NCBI GenBank assembly: GCA_013140575.1
Contig: JABFSN010000151.1
Coordinates: 1 to 64,000 of the forward strand
DNA: 64,000 bases
Source of the DNA: Phycisphaerales bacterium
GTDB taxonomy: Bacteria > Planctomycetota > Phycisphaerae > UBA1845
Reading direction: 5' to 3'
Part shown: piece after piece, positions 45,338-54,953 of the stretch
Position numbering within the stretch: position 1 is the first letter of the stretch
Layout: the number at the start of each line of letters is the position of its first letter
Translations under genes and position numbers: made by a program
Notes under the pieces: model-generated
The model's database searches: none
Told to the model about the DNA's origin: nothing
What the model saw: the letters and a program-made list of their open reading frames with translations, nothing else

Positions 45338-45386
45338 CCGGATCGCCATTGACTGCGATCCGATTCCCGCACGGGGAACCAATTGT

Positions 45387-46016
45387 ATGGCACGATACAT
45401 CGGACCGGCATGCAGGCTGTGTCGGCGGGAAGGCATCAAGCTGATGCTGAAGGGGACGCGCTGCGAGTCGGCGAAGTGCCCGATGGAGAAGCAATGGCGC
45501 AGCAACCCGCCGGGCATGCATTCGTGGCGACGGGGCAAGTCCAGCAACTACGCCGTCCGGCTGCGCGAGAAGCAGAAAGTGAAGCGCTATTACGGCCTGT
45601 TCGAAAAGCAGTTTCTGCTGACGTTTCAGACGGCGTCCAAGGCGCCGGGGAACACCGGCGAGGAGTTGCTGCGGATGCTGGAGCGGCGGCTGGACAACGT
45701 GGTGTGGAAGCTGGGATTCGCCATGTCGCACAAGGCGTCGCGGCAGGTGGTGTTGCACGGTCATCTCCTGGTCAACGGCCGAAAGGTCAATCGGCCGAGT
45801 TACCGGGTGTCCACCGGCGACGTGATCGCCGTCCGGCCATCGGAAAAGAGCCGCAAGTACATAGCGACGACGCTGGGCGACAGTCCGCCGCCGGTGCAGG
45901 CATGGCTGGAACGCGACCCGACGAAGCTGGAAGGCCGGGTGTTGGCGATGCCGTCGCGTGAGGACGTTCAGATTCCGGTGGAAGAGCAGTTGATCGTGGA
46001 AATGTGCAGTCGTTGA
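45387..46016 (+). CDS. rpsD: Small ribosomal subunit protein uS4, zinc-binding form
   Basis: 209 residues. The N-terminus keeps four cysteines (CRLCRREG... TRCESAKC), the zinc-finger C+ form. The S4 RNA-binding domain has RLDNVVWKLGFAMSHKASRQVV and HGHLLVNGRKVNRPSYRV. It nucleates 30S assembly. Confidence 0.96.
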   Translation: MARYIGPACRLCRREGIKLMLKGTRCESAKCPMEKQWRSNPPGMHSWRRGKSSNYAVRLREKQKVKRYYGLFEKQFLLTFQTASKAPGNTGEELLRMLERRLDNVVWKLGFAMSHKASRQVVLHGHLLVNGRKVNRPSYRVSTGDVIAVRPSEKSRKYIATTLGDSPPPVQAWLERDPTKLEGRVLAMPSREDVQIPVEEQLIVEMCSR

Positions 46017-46103
46017 CGGGACGGGCGGTGCCTGTGGCGAGCGGGCCGGTCCCCGGCAGCGTCGTCGATCGTCTGGGAATTCGGATCGCGGGAGGTTTCC
46101 TCG

Positions 46104-47225
46104 ATGCGCATCAGATGGCGAGGGCTGGAACTACCAAGCGAGGTCATTCGCGACGTTTCGGTCAGCACGGACACGTACGGCCGGTTCATGATCGAGCCGT
46201 TTGAGCGGGGATTCGGCACGACGGTGGGGAATTCCCTGCGCCGGATTCTGCTGTCCAGTTTGGAAGGGGCGGCGGTGACCAGCGTGAAAATCGCGGGAGC
46301 ATCGCACGAGTTCATGAGCCTGCCGGGCGTCCTGGAGGACGTGACCGACATCATCCTGAACATCAAGGGCATCGTCGTGTGCTACGATGGTGAGGAACCC
46401 CGGCGCATGCGCGTGGTCCGGCGAACCCGGGGCGAGGTCCGGGCGGGCGACATCGAGGCCGACACGCCGGTGGAAGTGCTGAACAGCGATCATGTTCTGG
46501 CGACGTTGACGGACGACGTCCATTTCGGGATTGAAATGGAAGTAAAGAGCGGCCGGGGCTACTCGCCGGCGTCGGAAAATGCGGCGCCCGAGCAGGAGAT
46601 CGGCGTCATCCCGGTGGATTCGGTTTACTCGCCGGTAGTGCGCGTACGATACCGCACGGAAGAAACGCGCGTGGGGCAGCGCACCAATTTCGACCGCCTG
46701 ATTCTGGACGTATGGACCAACGGAACGGTGGCGCCCGAAGACGCGATCGTGGAAGCGGCGCGCATTTTGCGAAAGCACCTGAATCCGTTCATTCAGTATC
46801 ACGATTTGGGTTCCAAGCTGGTGCATAGTCTGCCGGTGGTCATCAAGCCGGTGTCGGTGGTCAGTTCCGAGTTGGAGAAAACGCTGCACAAACCGGTGGC
46901 CGATTTGGATCTGTCCGTGCGGGCCAGCAACTGCCTGGAGGCGGCCCGCATCAACACCATCGGCGAGCTGGTGCGGAAGACGGAATCCGACCTGCTGCGT
47001 TTGCGCAGTTTCGGCAAGACGTCCCTGCGCGAGGTGCGACGGAAGCTGGCCGATGCGGGCCTGTCGCTGGGTATGGTTTTCGACGGCGATTCCGCCGGTC
47101 CGGCATCAGGCGGCGGTTCGACGGCGGGCGATGACGGCGGCGACGACGATGCGTCCGACGAAGGGATAACGGCCGGAATTCGGCATGACCCGCGCGAGGT
47201 GTCGGTTCACGGCGACGCTCCGTGA
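46104..47225 (+). CDS. rpoA: DNA-directed RNA polymerase subunit alpha
   Basis: 373 residues. The N-terminal dimerisation domain has RFMIEPFERGFGTTVGNSLRRILLSSLEGAAVTSVKI (about 28-64). The C-terminal domain with LDLSVRASNCLEAARINTIGELV and LLRLRSFGKTSLREVRRKLA binds UP elements and activators. After it an acidic Gly/Asp-rich tail of about 45 residues extends beyond the 329-residue E. coli length. Confidence 0.97.
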   Translation: MRIRWRGLELPSEVIRDVSVSTDTYGRFMIEPFERGFGTTVGNSLRRILLSSLEGAAVTSVKIAGASHEFMSLPGVLEDVTDIILNIKGIVVCYDGEEPRRMRVVRRTRGEVRAGDIEADTPVEVLNSDHVLATLTDDVHFGIEMEVKSGRGYSPASENAAPEQEIGVIPVDSVYSPVVRVRYRTEETRVGQRTNFDRLILDVWTNGTVAPEDAIVEAARILRKHLNPFIQYHDLGSKLVHSLPVVIKPVSVVSSELEKTLHKPVADLDLSVRASNCLEAARINTIGELVRKTESDLLRLRSFGKTSLREVRRKLADAGLSLGMVFDGDSAGPASGGGSTAGDDGGDDDASDEGITAGIRHDPREVSVHGDAP

Positions 47226-47287
47226 GCGAGAGTTTGCGGGTCGATCGGTCGGCGGCATGTTTGGCCGGCGGCAAGTGAGAGACGGAT

Positions 47288-47965
47288 ATGAACCATCGAA
47301 ACTCCCAACGAAAACTGAACCGCACGTCGGCCCATCGGACGGCGATGCAGCGCAACATGGCCCAATCGCTGTTTGAACACGGCGAGGTCCGCACCACCGT
47401 TCCCAAGGCCAAGGACCTGCGCCCGTTCGCCGAACGCCTGATCACGTTGGCCAAGCGGGCGCTGGCCGGCAACCTGACCGCCCGGCGCCGAATCCATCAA
47501 CTGATGGGCGACCGGCAGGTGATTCCCGCGGAACATCGGGAAGCCTATGCGTCCATGTCGGACGCCAAGCGGAAGCAGGTGCGCGTTTCCCGAAGCGGCC
47601 GGCGATATCGCGCCTCGACTGCCAAGGGCGGTGCGGGGTTTACGGCGGAGTCGATCAGCCATCGGCTGATCAACACCGTTGCGGCGCGTTACGGCGATCG
47701 CGACGGCGGTTACACTCGATTGATATCCCTGTCCGATCGTCGGTTGGGCGACAAAAGCTGGCTGGCGATCGTTCAATTGGTGGGCGGCGAAGTGACGCCC
47801 ACCGGCATCGCCAAACCACGCAAGAGCGCTCGAAGAGTTCGCCAGGACGCGCGCTACGCCGCGGCCGCAAAAGCGGCAAAAGACATGGCCCGGGCGAGCC
47901 GGGGACAGGGCGCTGCCGCGGACCGAACGACCGGGGATGGGGGCGCCGCGTCCGATCCGACCTGA
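47288..47965 (+). CDS. rplQ: Large ribosomal subunit protein bL17 with a large insertion
   Basis: 225 residues against about 120-130 in most bacteria. The N-terminus (NRTSAHRTAMQRNMAQSLFEHGEVRTTVPKAKDLRP) is canonical. After ARRRIHQLMGDRQV comes an insertion of about 45 basic residues (about 80-122) before VAARYGDRDGGYTRL, which resumes the normal fold; a basic Ala/Lys tail of about 45 residues follows. Located at the tunnel exit. Confidence 0.93.
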   Translation: MNHRNSQRKLNRTSAHRTAMQRNMAQSLFEHGEVRTTVPKAKDLRPFAERLITLAKRALAGNLTARRRIHQLMGDRQVIPAEHREAYASMSDAKRKQVRVSRSGRRYRASTAKGGAGFTAESISHRLINTVAARYGDRDGGYTRLISLSDRRLGDKSWLAIVQLVGGEVTPTGIAKPRKSARRVRQDARYAAAAKAAKDMARASRGQGAAADRTTGDGGAASDPT

Positions 47966-48017
47966 TCGGAGAGCCGTCGCGCGGCGTTGTCCGGGTGTTT
48001 TCCGTACGCATGCCGAC

Positions 48018-48446
48018 ATGATGGACGCGGACCATTGCATATTCTGTCGCATCGCGGCGGGGAGCGTTCCGTCCCGCCGGGTTTTTGAAACGCCGCACGC
48101 GGTCGCGTTTCTGGACGTCGCCCCGCTGGCCGACGGTCACACCCTGCTGATTCCCAAACGCCACTATGTGACCATCGACGACATGACCACCGAACACTTC
48201 GGCGAGGTGCTGCACGATCTTCCGCGGCTGGCGATGGCCATCCTGCGCACCACGGGGGCCGAGGGTTACAACCTGCTGCAGAACAACGGCCGGGTGGCCG
48301 GGCAGGTCGTCGAGCACGTTCATTTTCACATCATTCCGCGATTCGCCAACGACGGTCTGGGATACCGCTGGAACGCGAAGTCGTACGCAGAAGGTCGGGC
48401 GGACGACTTGCAGAAGCGGATCGAATCGGCGCTGGCCATCGGATAA
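48018..48446 (+). CDS. HIT-family nucleotide hydrolase
   Basis: 142 residues from the ATG at 48018; ATG 48021 is adjacent. CIFCRIAAGSVPSRRVFE opens, with a zinc-type CxxC. The catalytic histidine triad is EHVHFHIIPR (His-x-His-x-His, about 98-107). HIT enzymes hydrolyse adenosine phosphoramidates or dinucleoside polyphosphates. It follows rplQ by 52 bp. Confidence 0.92.
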   Translation: MMDADHCIFCRIAAGSVPSRRVFETPHAVAFLDVAPLADGHTLLIPKRHYVTIDDMTTEHFGEVLHDLPRLAMAILRTTGAEGYNLLQNNGRVAGQVVEHVHFHIIPRFANDGLGYRWNAKSYAEGRADDLQKRIESALAIG

Positions 48447-48511
48447 TCGAACCCCGCGCGGTTCTCGACCACGACCGCCATTCGTTTCGCAAAGCGACCG
48501 CATTCGCGAGA

Positions 48512-51250
48512 TCACGGTGACGCGGGATGTGCCGCGGACGGTGCCGCCGGCGCAAGGAGAAACCGCGGCCGCAGAGTGCACACCAGCGCCGGCAGCACCA
48601 CGAACGTGGCCAGCAGGCATGTGATCACCGCGATCATGGTCAGCGCGCCGAGGCGTTGGTTCGCCGGCACCTGCGACAGCATCAGCACGCCGAAACCCAC
48701 GGCGACGGAGATCGCGTCGATGACGATGGGCGTTCCAGTGTGCGCCGAAGCTTCGGTCAGGGCGTCGTCAAGATTGCGGCCGGCGGAAGTGAGCATTCGC
48801 GTGCGTTCCAGCAGATGAATGGCAAAATCGACGCCCACGCCGATGGTCATGCCGCTGAACATGGACGTGGCCACGCCGAGCGGGATGCCCCCGGCGCCCA
48901 TGGCTGCGAAATTGGCCAGTACCGCCAGCACGGCCGGCACGACACAAAGCAGACCCCACAGGCATGACCGGGAGAGTATCGCGGTCACCAGCCAGACCGT
49001 GGCGAGGGACGAAACCAGCGAAATCGTCTGGGTGGAAACGATGGCGGCGATCATGGATTGGCTGACGGCCACGTCGCCCGCGAAACGCAGGCGGACGCCC
49101 AGCGGCGTCAGCTCGCGGAGTTCGAAATCACGGACGGCGTGCAGCAGCCGTCCGACGGCGACGAAATTGGCGTCCTTGAGAAAGACGGTGATCGTGCAGC
49201 GGCGGCGGTCCTGATCAACAAGTTGATCCAGACGGCGCTGGCCGCGGACGTTTCGATAACGGGTCAGGCATTCGTCCACGTCGCGCTGCGACGGAGGGGT
49301 AACGCGATAAGCCTCGTTGCGAGCGCGGATGAGGCAGTACGTCGTGGCCAGGTGTTCGTGATAGCCCTGCACGCCGCCGACGGTGAGGTCCGAGCGCGAT
49401 TCGATGAACGATTCGAGACGTCCCGCGGCGTCGACCATCGCCGGGTCGAGCAACCGCGACACCGCCGGCGAGACCGAGAAAGTCCATTCGGACGGTTTCC
49501 AATCGCGCATCATCGACAGGACGGTTTGAGCGTCGGGTTCCAATCGCAGGACGAATCGGCCGCCCTGTTCCGCGACGCCGAGGATTTCCGATTGCAGACT
49601 GAATTTCATCAAATCCCCCGGCGGGGCGTCAGCGGGCGTGCCGGCGGGTTTCGGCGGGCGGGCCATGGCCACGACTTCCAACCGTTGGTGCATCAGCTGC
49701 CCGGGTTGTTCGGCGAGCCCGCGGTTGAGAAAGAGACCGTCGGGCGTCACGTCTGCGGCAGTCACCGTGCCGGAAATGTCGACCCCACCGGTGTCAAACT
49801 CGATCTTGAGCAGATGAGCGCCGAAAAAGTCGCGGTTGACCTCGTCGATGTCGCGGCGGAGCGTTGACGCCGCGGAGAAGGCATCGACCCAACTGTCCTG
49901 AACGACGACGCGACGAATCGCGAAAGGGGCTCCCATCGCAATCAACGTGGTTGCCGCGAGAACCGCCGACCGGCGTTGTATCACCCATCGGACTACGCCC
50001 CGTGCGCGCGATCGGTCCGTCGCGCGATGGCGTTGTCTCGGCGACAGGAATCGCGCGGGCTTGATAACCGCCAGCGTCGCCGGGATCACCGTCAACGACC
50101 ACAGCCAGCAGAACACGATCCCGACGGCCATGAATAGCCCGAACATGCGGACCGGCGTGATCTGCGAAAACAGGAACGATGCAAACCCAATGGCGCTGGT
50201 GATCGCCGTTGCGGTGATCGGACGCCACATTTCGAGCATGGTCGTGATTACCGCGTCGCGGCCGGTTGCGGTGGGTTCATCAATCAACGCCTGGCGGTAG
50301 CGCGTGAACACGTGCAGTTCGTCGGCCACGCCGATGGCGGTCAGAAGCACGGGCACGACGGCCGTGGTCAGATAGACCGGTATGTCCAGCCAGCCCATTA
50401 ACGCGAACGTGAAAACCATGCACGCGCCGACCTCGCCAAGCGGCAGGAGCACCGCGGACAACCGGCGAAAAGCGACCAGGAACACGCCGGCCATGATTGC
50501 CAGCGCGACCAGGACCATCGAAACGCGCGTGGGTGCGCCGGCGGCGAATGCGTCGCCGGCCGGTTCGATGAGCCCGCGCGACGCGATCCAGCGCAAGAGA
50601 CGTGTGCCCAACAAATCCTCGAGAATGTGCGTACCGAGCTGCGATTCCGCGATGGGCGGACCCGCGACGTAAATCCGCGCCGCGGGACTGCGGAAGCCGG
50701 CGATGATCCGTTCCACGGCCACGTGAAACGCGCCGCGATCGACCTCGCGGGGCGTGGGAATCAGTATCGCGAACGCCGACGCATTATGCGATGTCAGTGT
50801 TCCGTGATAAACCTTGTAAGCGTTCAGAACCGACCTAAGTTCGGCAAGGTCGTCCGGTGTTCGCGGAAATGGGTCCAGAATGGGGCGGAAATCGAGCGTC
50901 CCGCCGTGGACGCGGTCGCTCATTTCCGTGGCCAGGCTCATCACCTCGTCGGCGCCGGTGTCCAGCGGTTCCAAGGCAGCCGTCAGATCACGAAGGGTGG
51001 CCAGCGCATCCAGGTCGTAGATGCCGTCGGGGCGATCGGTATCGATCACGACGACGGTGTTGTCCTCCTGACCCCAGTTGCGGCGGAATTCCGCGTCGAA
51101 AAGCACGTCCGACGAATCGGGAGGCACGAGGGCGTTTCCATCCGTGCGTAACCGGAGACGCAGCAGGCCGGGCGAAATACCGATCACGACGGCGATGCCC
51201 GCGAGAATGATCCGTCGCGGACGGTCAACGGCGTATTTCCACATGGTCAT
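48512..51250 (-). CDS. RND-superfamily (MMPL-type) membrane transporter
   Basis: 912 residues. Two homologous halves each start with one membrane segment, have a large outer loop, and continue with five or so segments (about 245-400 and 715-895). The string GVADELHVFTRYRQALIDEP (near 310) and its second-half counterpart GVGVDFAIHLLERTRM (near 825), each with an Asp in the membrane, match the proton-relay segments of MmpL/HpnN-like exporters. Substrate unknown; this subgroup often moves lipids or hopanoids. It is divergent from the HAD gene at 51376. Confidence 0.85.
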   Translation of the reverse strand: MTMWKYAVDRPRRIILAGIAVVIGISPGLLRLRLRTDGNALVPPDSSDVLFDAEFRRNWGQEDNTVVVIDTDRPDGIYDLDALATLRDLTAALEPLDTGADEVMSLATEMSDRVHGGTLDFRPILDPFPRTPDDLAELRSVLNAYKVYHGTLTSHNASAFAILIPTPREVDRGAFHVAVERIIAGFRSPAARIYVAGPPIAESQLGTHILEDLLGTRLLRWIASRGLIEPAGDAFAAGAPTRVSMVLVALAIMAGVFLVAFRRLSAVLLPLGEVGACMVFTFALMGWLDIPVYLTTAVVPVLLTAIGVADELHVFTRYRQALIDEPTATGRDAVITTMLEMWRPITATAITSAIGFASFLFSQITPVRMFGLFMAVGIVFCWLWSLTVIPATLAVIKPARFLSPRQRHRATDRSRARGVVRWVIQRRSAVLAATTLIAMGAPFAIRRVVVQDSWVDAFSAASTLRRDIDEVNRDFFGAHLLKIEFDTGGVDISGTVTAADVTPDGLFLNRGLAEQPGQLMHQRLEVVAMARPPKPAGTPADAPPGDLMKFSLQSEILGVAEQGGRFVLRLEPDAQTVLSMMRDWKPSEWTFSVSPAVSRLLDPAMVDAAGRLESFIESRSDLTVGGVQGYHEHLATTYCLIRARNEAYRVTPPSQRDVDECLTRYRNVRGQRRLDQLVDQDRRRCTITVFLKDANFVAVGRLLHAVRDFELRELTPLGVRLRFAGDVAVSQSMIAAIVSTQTISLVSSLATVWLVTAILSRSCLWGLLCVVPAVLAVLANFAAMGAGGIPLGVATSMFSGMTIGVGVDFAIHLLERTRMLTSAGRNLDDALTEASAHTGTPIVIDAISVAVGFGVLMLSQVPANQRLGALTMIAVITCLLATFVVLPALVCTLRPRFLLAPAAPSAAHPASP

Positions 51251-51340
51251 GCTCGACCCGTCGGCGTTCCGCGATCGATCGGTTTCGGAATCGCGACACG
51301 GGCCGCGAAGGGCAAATCGAACAGGTCAGCGGCTACGCGC

Positions 51341-51369
51341 TTGGAGCCTCCCGGCGCGACGGATAGCAT
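51341..51369 (+). promoter_or_regulatory. Promoter of the HAD gene, leaderless candidate
   Basis: -35 TTGGAG (51341-51346), 17-bp spacer, -10 TAGCAT (51364-51369). The ATG at 51376 begins seven bases after the -10, where transcription would start. Confidence 0.4.
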
Positions 51370-51375
51370 CGGGTC

Positions 51376-52065
51376 ATGGCTGGACGCCGAAAGTATAAGG
51401 CCGTCCTCGTCGATTTCTACGGGACCATTGCCGACGGTGACGCCTTCGCGGTCGAGTCGGTCTGCCGGCAGCTCGTCGGCGAATTGAGCCTGCCCCTGTC
51501 GCCGGCCGAATTGGCGGTGGCGTGGGGCGAGCGTTTTTTTGAGACCATTGAAAGACGCAATCACCATGATTTTCGCACCCTGTTGGAGTGCGAATGCGAG
51601 AGCCTGATGGACCTGTTGTCGCCGCTGGTCGGCTGGGTTGATCCGGCGCCCTACGTCGAGCGGTTGAAAGATTATTGGACCGCGCCGCCGATTCACGCCG
51701 AGGCTGTGGGAGCGCTCACGGCCATCCAAATGCCAATCTGCTGCGTGTCCAATGCCGACAATACACCGCTGCGCCGTGCGATTGAGACTAACCGGTTGAG
51801 GTTCGATCATGTCATAACCAGTGAAGACGCGAGATGCTACAAGCCGGAACCGCATATTTTCATGCGTGCATTGAACGCGGTCGGCTTGGGTCCGGACGAA
51901 GTATTGCACGTGGGTGATTCACTGCATAGCGATATCGGAGGTGCGAAACGGGCCGGAATTGACTCCGCGTGGGTGTGCAGGAACGGACGGATTCATGACA
52001 TCGGACAAGATCGTGCAACGTTTAAGATCAATGACCTGAACGGGTTACATTCGATCATCGGATGA
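51376..52065 (+). CDS. HAD-superfamily hydrolase
   Basis: 229 residues. Motif I is DFYGT (13-17): the nucleophile Asp is present and the second Asp position carries Tyr, as in 2-haloacid dehalogenase-type and some nucleotidase subgroups (DxYGT). Motif II Ser/Thr is in CVSNAD, motif III Lys in YKPEPHIF, and motif IV in HVGDSLHSDIGGAKRAG. A helical cap occupies about 20-95. Substrate unknown. Confidence 0.85.
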   Translation: MAGRRKYKAVLVDFYGTIADGDAFAVESVCRQLVGELSLPLSPAELAVAWGERFFETIERRNHHDFRTLLECECESLMDLLSPLVGWVDPAPYVERLKDYWTAPPIHAEAVGALTAIQMPICCVSNADNTPLRRAIETNRLRFDHVITSEDARCYKPEPHIFMRALNAVGLGPDEVLHVGDSLHSDIGGAKRAGIDSAWVCRNGRIHDIGQDRATFKINDLNGLHSIIG

Positions 52066-52080
52066 ACGGTCACTCGTAAG

Positions 52081-52109
52081 TTGCCTGAATAGGATACAAG
52101 TGGTATTAT
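52081..52109 (+). promoter_or_regulatory. Promoter upstream of the secreted TPR protein
   Basis: -35 TTGCCT (52081-52086), 17-bp spacer, -10 TATTAT (52104-52109), 80 bp before the ATG at 52189 in an AT-richer stretch. Confidence 0.55.
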
Positions 52110-52188
52110 TTCACACGATGAAACTATTGCTGGCGTAGAACCAAAACGGCAACTCCCCACGCCGCAAATTTTGGAAAGGGCCAGGAAG

Positions 52189-54234
52189 ATGAATGCAAGT
52201 AAGCGTAGCCGGATCGTATACGCCGTAGTGGCGATGTTCGTGGGCGTCGACTGGGTGGCGCCGTCGGCGGACGCCCAACGGAGCTCCCGATCGTCGGTGC
52301 AGCGATCGTCGAACACGCGGGGCATGTCGCGCTCGCCGGGTCGGAGCGGGAATTCGGGCTTTCCGACACGTTCGATGGGCCAATCGTCGAACGGTGGGCG
52401 ACCGTCGGGAATGTCGCGCGCGACGCCGTCGTTTCAGCCGCGCAGCACTCCGTCGATGGCAAGTCGGCAGCCGGCGTTCGGCGCAAATCCGACGCATCCG
52501 CGAACCAGTCGCATGGCGACGACGACCGGGGTCAGCCGGTTCAGCCCGAAGTCAAACGCAACCGGTTTGGGAACGCCACATTCAGTCAGCCGAGCGCCTA
52601 GCCGGTCGCCGTCCACGGACGGTAATAGCCGTGTGTCGCGCGGAGCTGTGACGCGGCCGCAATTCGGCGGCAAGAGCGCGGATCGTGGGGCAACCACGGG
52701 GACGCAAGCGCCACGTCCGTCGTCGATCGATCGTTCCGCGGCGAGCGACGCACGGTCCACGAGGTCCGTCGCGCCGTCGCCATCACCGCGGAAAGAACCG
52801 GCACGGCTGGAGGGTTACGCAACGAATTCGACGCGGCGGTCTGTCGTGCCGGACGACAAGGGACGGATCGATGTTGCGTCCCGATTGGCGTCGAGGGAAT
52901 CCACGCCGGCGGCGCGTTCGATTTCAAAGAATCCCGTTGATGGACGCAAGGACGGCGTCCGCCGGCTCGATTTGCGGGATGGGCGTCCTGTGGCATCGGG
53001 CGGAAAGCCGATCGACCGCTTGCAGCGATTGCAGTCCCCGGCGGCGCGCGGTATCGCCACGCGGAGCGGCGTTGAAGGCAAGGAACTCGACGGATCGATC
53101 GGCCGCACCGGCGGTCGTTCGCGCGCGTCCGCATTCGGCGGTTCGGGGCGCGCGGGAGTCTATTCCAGCGACTGGTTACGCGGCGGGTTCCATTACCGCG
53201 GCGACCACGTTGACGCGGGGCTGTATTACGGCCAATCGGGATGGACGGCCTATTACAGCCGTGACAAGCATCGGCACGGCGGACACTTTTTCTACGACGG
53301 CTACGGGCATGGGGGATTGGGCTTTTCGTACGGCTATCGGCCGTCGTACCACGGTGAATTCTACGCGGGCGCGTTCTACCCGTACGGATACGCGAGCTGC
53401 CACGACCTGTACTACTATCGTTACCCCTATCGTTACGTCAGCTATGTGACCTACCCGACGTGGACCGTGGTCTACGACCCAACGCCAACAACGGTTTACG
53501 TCGAATCGCCGCAACAGGTGGTCTACGTGCAGGATGACGAAACCGTCGCCAACCAGACGGGCGAGGCGGCGCAAGCGGTCGCGGTTGATTTCCAGCGGCG
53601 ACCTGCCGCCCCCGTGGTGGGCGCGGGGAATTCCGAACCCGCGCATCAACACGTGCCGAGCGCGAAGACGCCGTCCGTCGATGACCAGACCGGCCGCGAA
53701 CCGGCGGCCGCCGAGCCGGCCGCCGGCGACACCATCGAGGTTCAGCCGCAGGAGCGCATTCCGGTCAACAACGACTATCTAGCCGAGGCGGAAGGACATT
53801 TCCGCGGCGGTAGCTACAACGAAGCGCGACGGTTGTTCAGCCAGGCATTGATGGACGATTCGGACAACGGTTTCGCCGAACTGGCATACGGTCTGGCGAA
53901 TTTCGCGCTGGGCGACTACCCGGCCGCGGCCAGTGCGCTTCGCCGCGGACTGGCGTTGGTTCCGGACGTGGCCGATCGGCCGATTGACGTGTCCCGCCAG
54001 TACGAGGTTTCCGGCGATTTCAACAGCCATTTGCAGGCGTTGCGGATTCACGTCGCAGCCAACCCCGAGGACGCCGACGCGTGGTTCGTGCTGGGGTACG
54101 TCGAGTATTCCAGCGGGGACGCCGAGGCCGCCGCCCGTTCATTCGCCAAGGCGGCGGAATTGAACCCGCAGGACGCGCACGCCGGCGTGTTGCGTGACGC
54201 GGCCGGTCGCGTGGAACTGCAACCGCGTCCTTGA
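52189..54234 (+). CDS. Secreted low-complexity protein with Tyr/Gly/His-rich core and C-terminal TPR repeats
   Basis: 681 residues; ATG eight bases after GGAAAGGG. A signal peptide (residues 1-30, cleavage after ADA) leads into about 280 Ser/Arg/Pro-rich residues with no fold apparent. Next is a Tyr/Gly/His-rich stretch (about 325-430, runs such as YYYRYPYRYVSYVTYP). The end (about 525-675) has three TPR-like units, e.g. YLAEAEGHFRGGSYNEARRLF. It is probably an exported structural or envelope protein. The layout is common among planctomycete exported proteins, but no function can be given. Confidence 0.75.
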   Translation: MNASKRSRIVYAVVAMFVGVDWVAPSADAQRSSRSSVQRSSNTRGMSRSPGRSGNSGFPTRSMGQSSNGGRPSGMSRATPSFQPRSTPSMASRQPAFGANPTHPRTSRMATTTGVSRFSPKSNATGLGTPHSVSRAPSRSPSTDGNSRVSRGAVTRPQFGGKSADRGATTGTQAPRPSSIDRSAASDARSTRSVAPSPSPRKEPARLEGYATNSTRRSVVPDDKGRIDVASRLASRESTPAARSISKNPVDGRKDGVRRLDLRDGRPVASGGKPIDRLQRLQSPAARGIATRSGVEGKELDGSIGRTGGRSRASAFGGSGRAGVYSSDWLRGGFHYRGDHVDAGLYYGQSGWTAYYSRDKHRHGGHFFYDGYGHGGLGFSYGYRPSYHGEFYAGAFYPYGYASCHDLYYYRYPYRYVSYVTYPTWTVVYDPTPTTVYVESPQQVVYVQDDETVANQTGEAAQAVAVDFQRRPAAPVVGAGNSEPAHQHVPSAKTPSVDDQTGREPAAAEPAAGDTIEVQPQERIPVNNDYLAEAEGHFRGGSYNEARRLFSQALMDDSDNGFAELAYGLANFALGDYPAAASALRRGLALVPDVADRPIDVSRQYEVSGDFNSHLQALRIHVAANPEDADAWFVLGYVEYSSGDAEAAARSFAKAAELNPQDAHAGVLRDAAGRVELQPRP

Positions 54235-54351
54235 CGAATCAGATTGACTCCGCGAGCGCCGTACGGTTAGACTTTTCGAATCGTGCATGGTTGGTCCATT
54301 CGGTGTGTCACCGTTTGGATGCGCCGATGTGCTCGAAATCGGAGGATTCCC

Positions 54352-54564
54352 ATGAAGCGAGGCGAAAAGGTGACGGTGATTATGGCGTTGGCGGCGGCGG
54401 CCGTCGTCGTCGTGACCGGGTTTCCCAATGCTGCGAGCGGCGGTCCGAAACTATGTCCGGAGATTTACGCGCCCGTGATATGCGATAACGGTAAGGTCTA
54501 CCCGAATCTGTGTTATGCGAACAAGGCGCACGCCAAGAACTGCGTGCCCTATGGTGATATCTAA
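54352..54564 (+). CDS. Small secreted Kazal-like protein
   Basis: 70 residues; ATG seven bases after GGAGG. Signal peptide about 1-30 (hydrophobic VIMALAAAAVVVVTG). The mature part CPEIYAPVICDNGKVYPNLC, then YANKAHAKNC, follows the Kazal pattern (C....PVC.dG..Y.N.C.A......C) with four cysteines, hence two disulfides rather than three. Kazal domains inhibit serine proteases; a minimal bacterial one could also be purely structural. Confidence 0.7.
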   Translation: MKRGEKVTVIMALAAAAVVVVTGFPNAASGGPKLCPEIYAPVICDNGKVYPNLCYANKAHAKNCVPYGDI

Positions 54565-54714
54565 GTCGCGCAGCGGCGTTTCGATGCGACCAGTTCCGGG
54601 CGTTTAAGCGGCGGACCAGTCGTGTCACGTGGGCGCCGGCGTCATACCGTACAATCGGATAGCCGAAGGAAGTGGGCGGGTCGAGTGGGACTCGCCCGCG
54701 TTCGTTTTGACCTA

Positions 54715-54883
54715 GTGGACCGATCCGTGTGAATCTGCGGGTGGCACGGGCAAGCGTACTCGCTTGCCCGTGTCGTCGGTCCATGGGTGATTGCGGCCAT
54801 CCGCGCGCCAGCCCCGCCAAAACGCGGACAACGGAGTACCGTTGTCCGTGCCACCCGCCGACTTGTGGAGCGGATCGTCCCAC
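54715..54883 (-). mobile_element. Miniature inverted-repeat element, full-length copy (reverse orientation)
   Basis: 169 bp flanked by TA on both sides within CTAG (54712-54715 and 54883-54886). Terminal inverted repeats begin GTGG(A)CCGATCC and converge on GGGTGGCACGG. Inside are two hairpins with near-perfect 12-bp arms: CACGGGCAAGCG at 54745-54772 and GCGGACAACGG at 54823-54850, each centred on GTAC. It has no coding capacity. TA flanks at CTAG recall IS630/Tc1-mariner-type insertion; the mobilising transposase is not in the window. Confidence 0.8.
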
Positions 54884-54953
54884 TAGAGGGGCCGTTCGTG
54901 GACGGGTGCGGCGGAAGCGGAAGATACCCCCGTGCGGTCGGCCCGGGTGGCCG

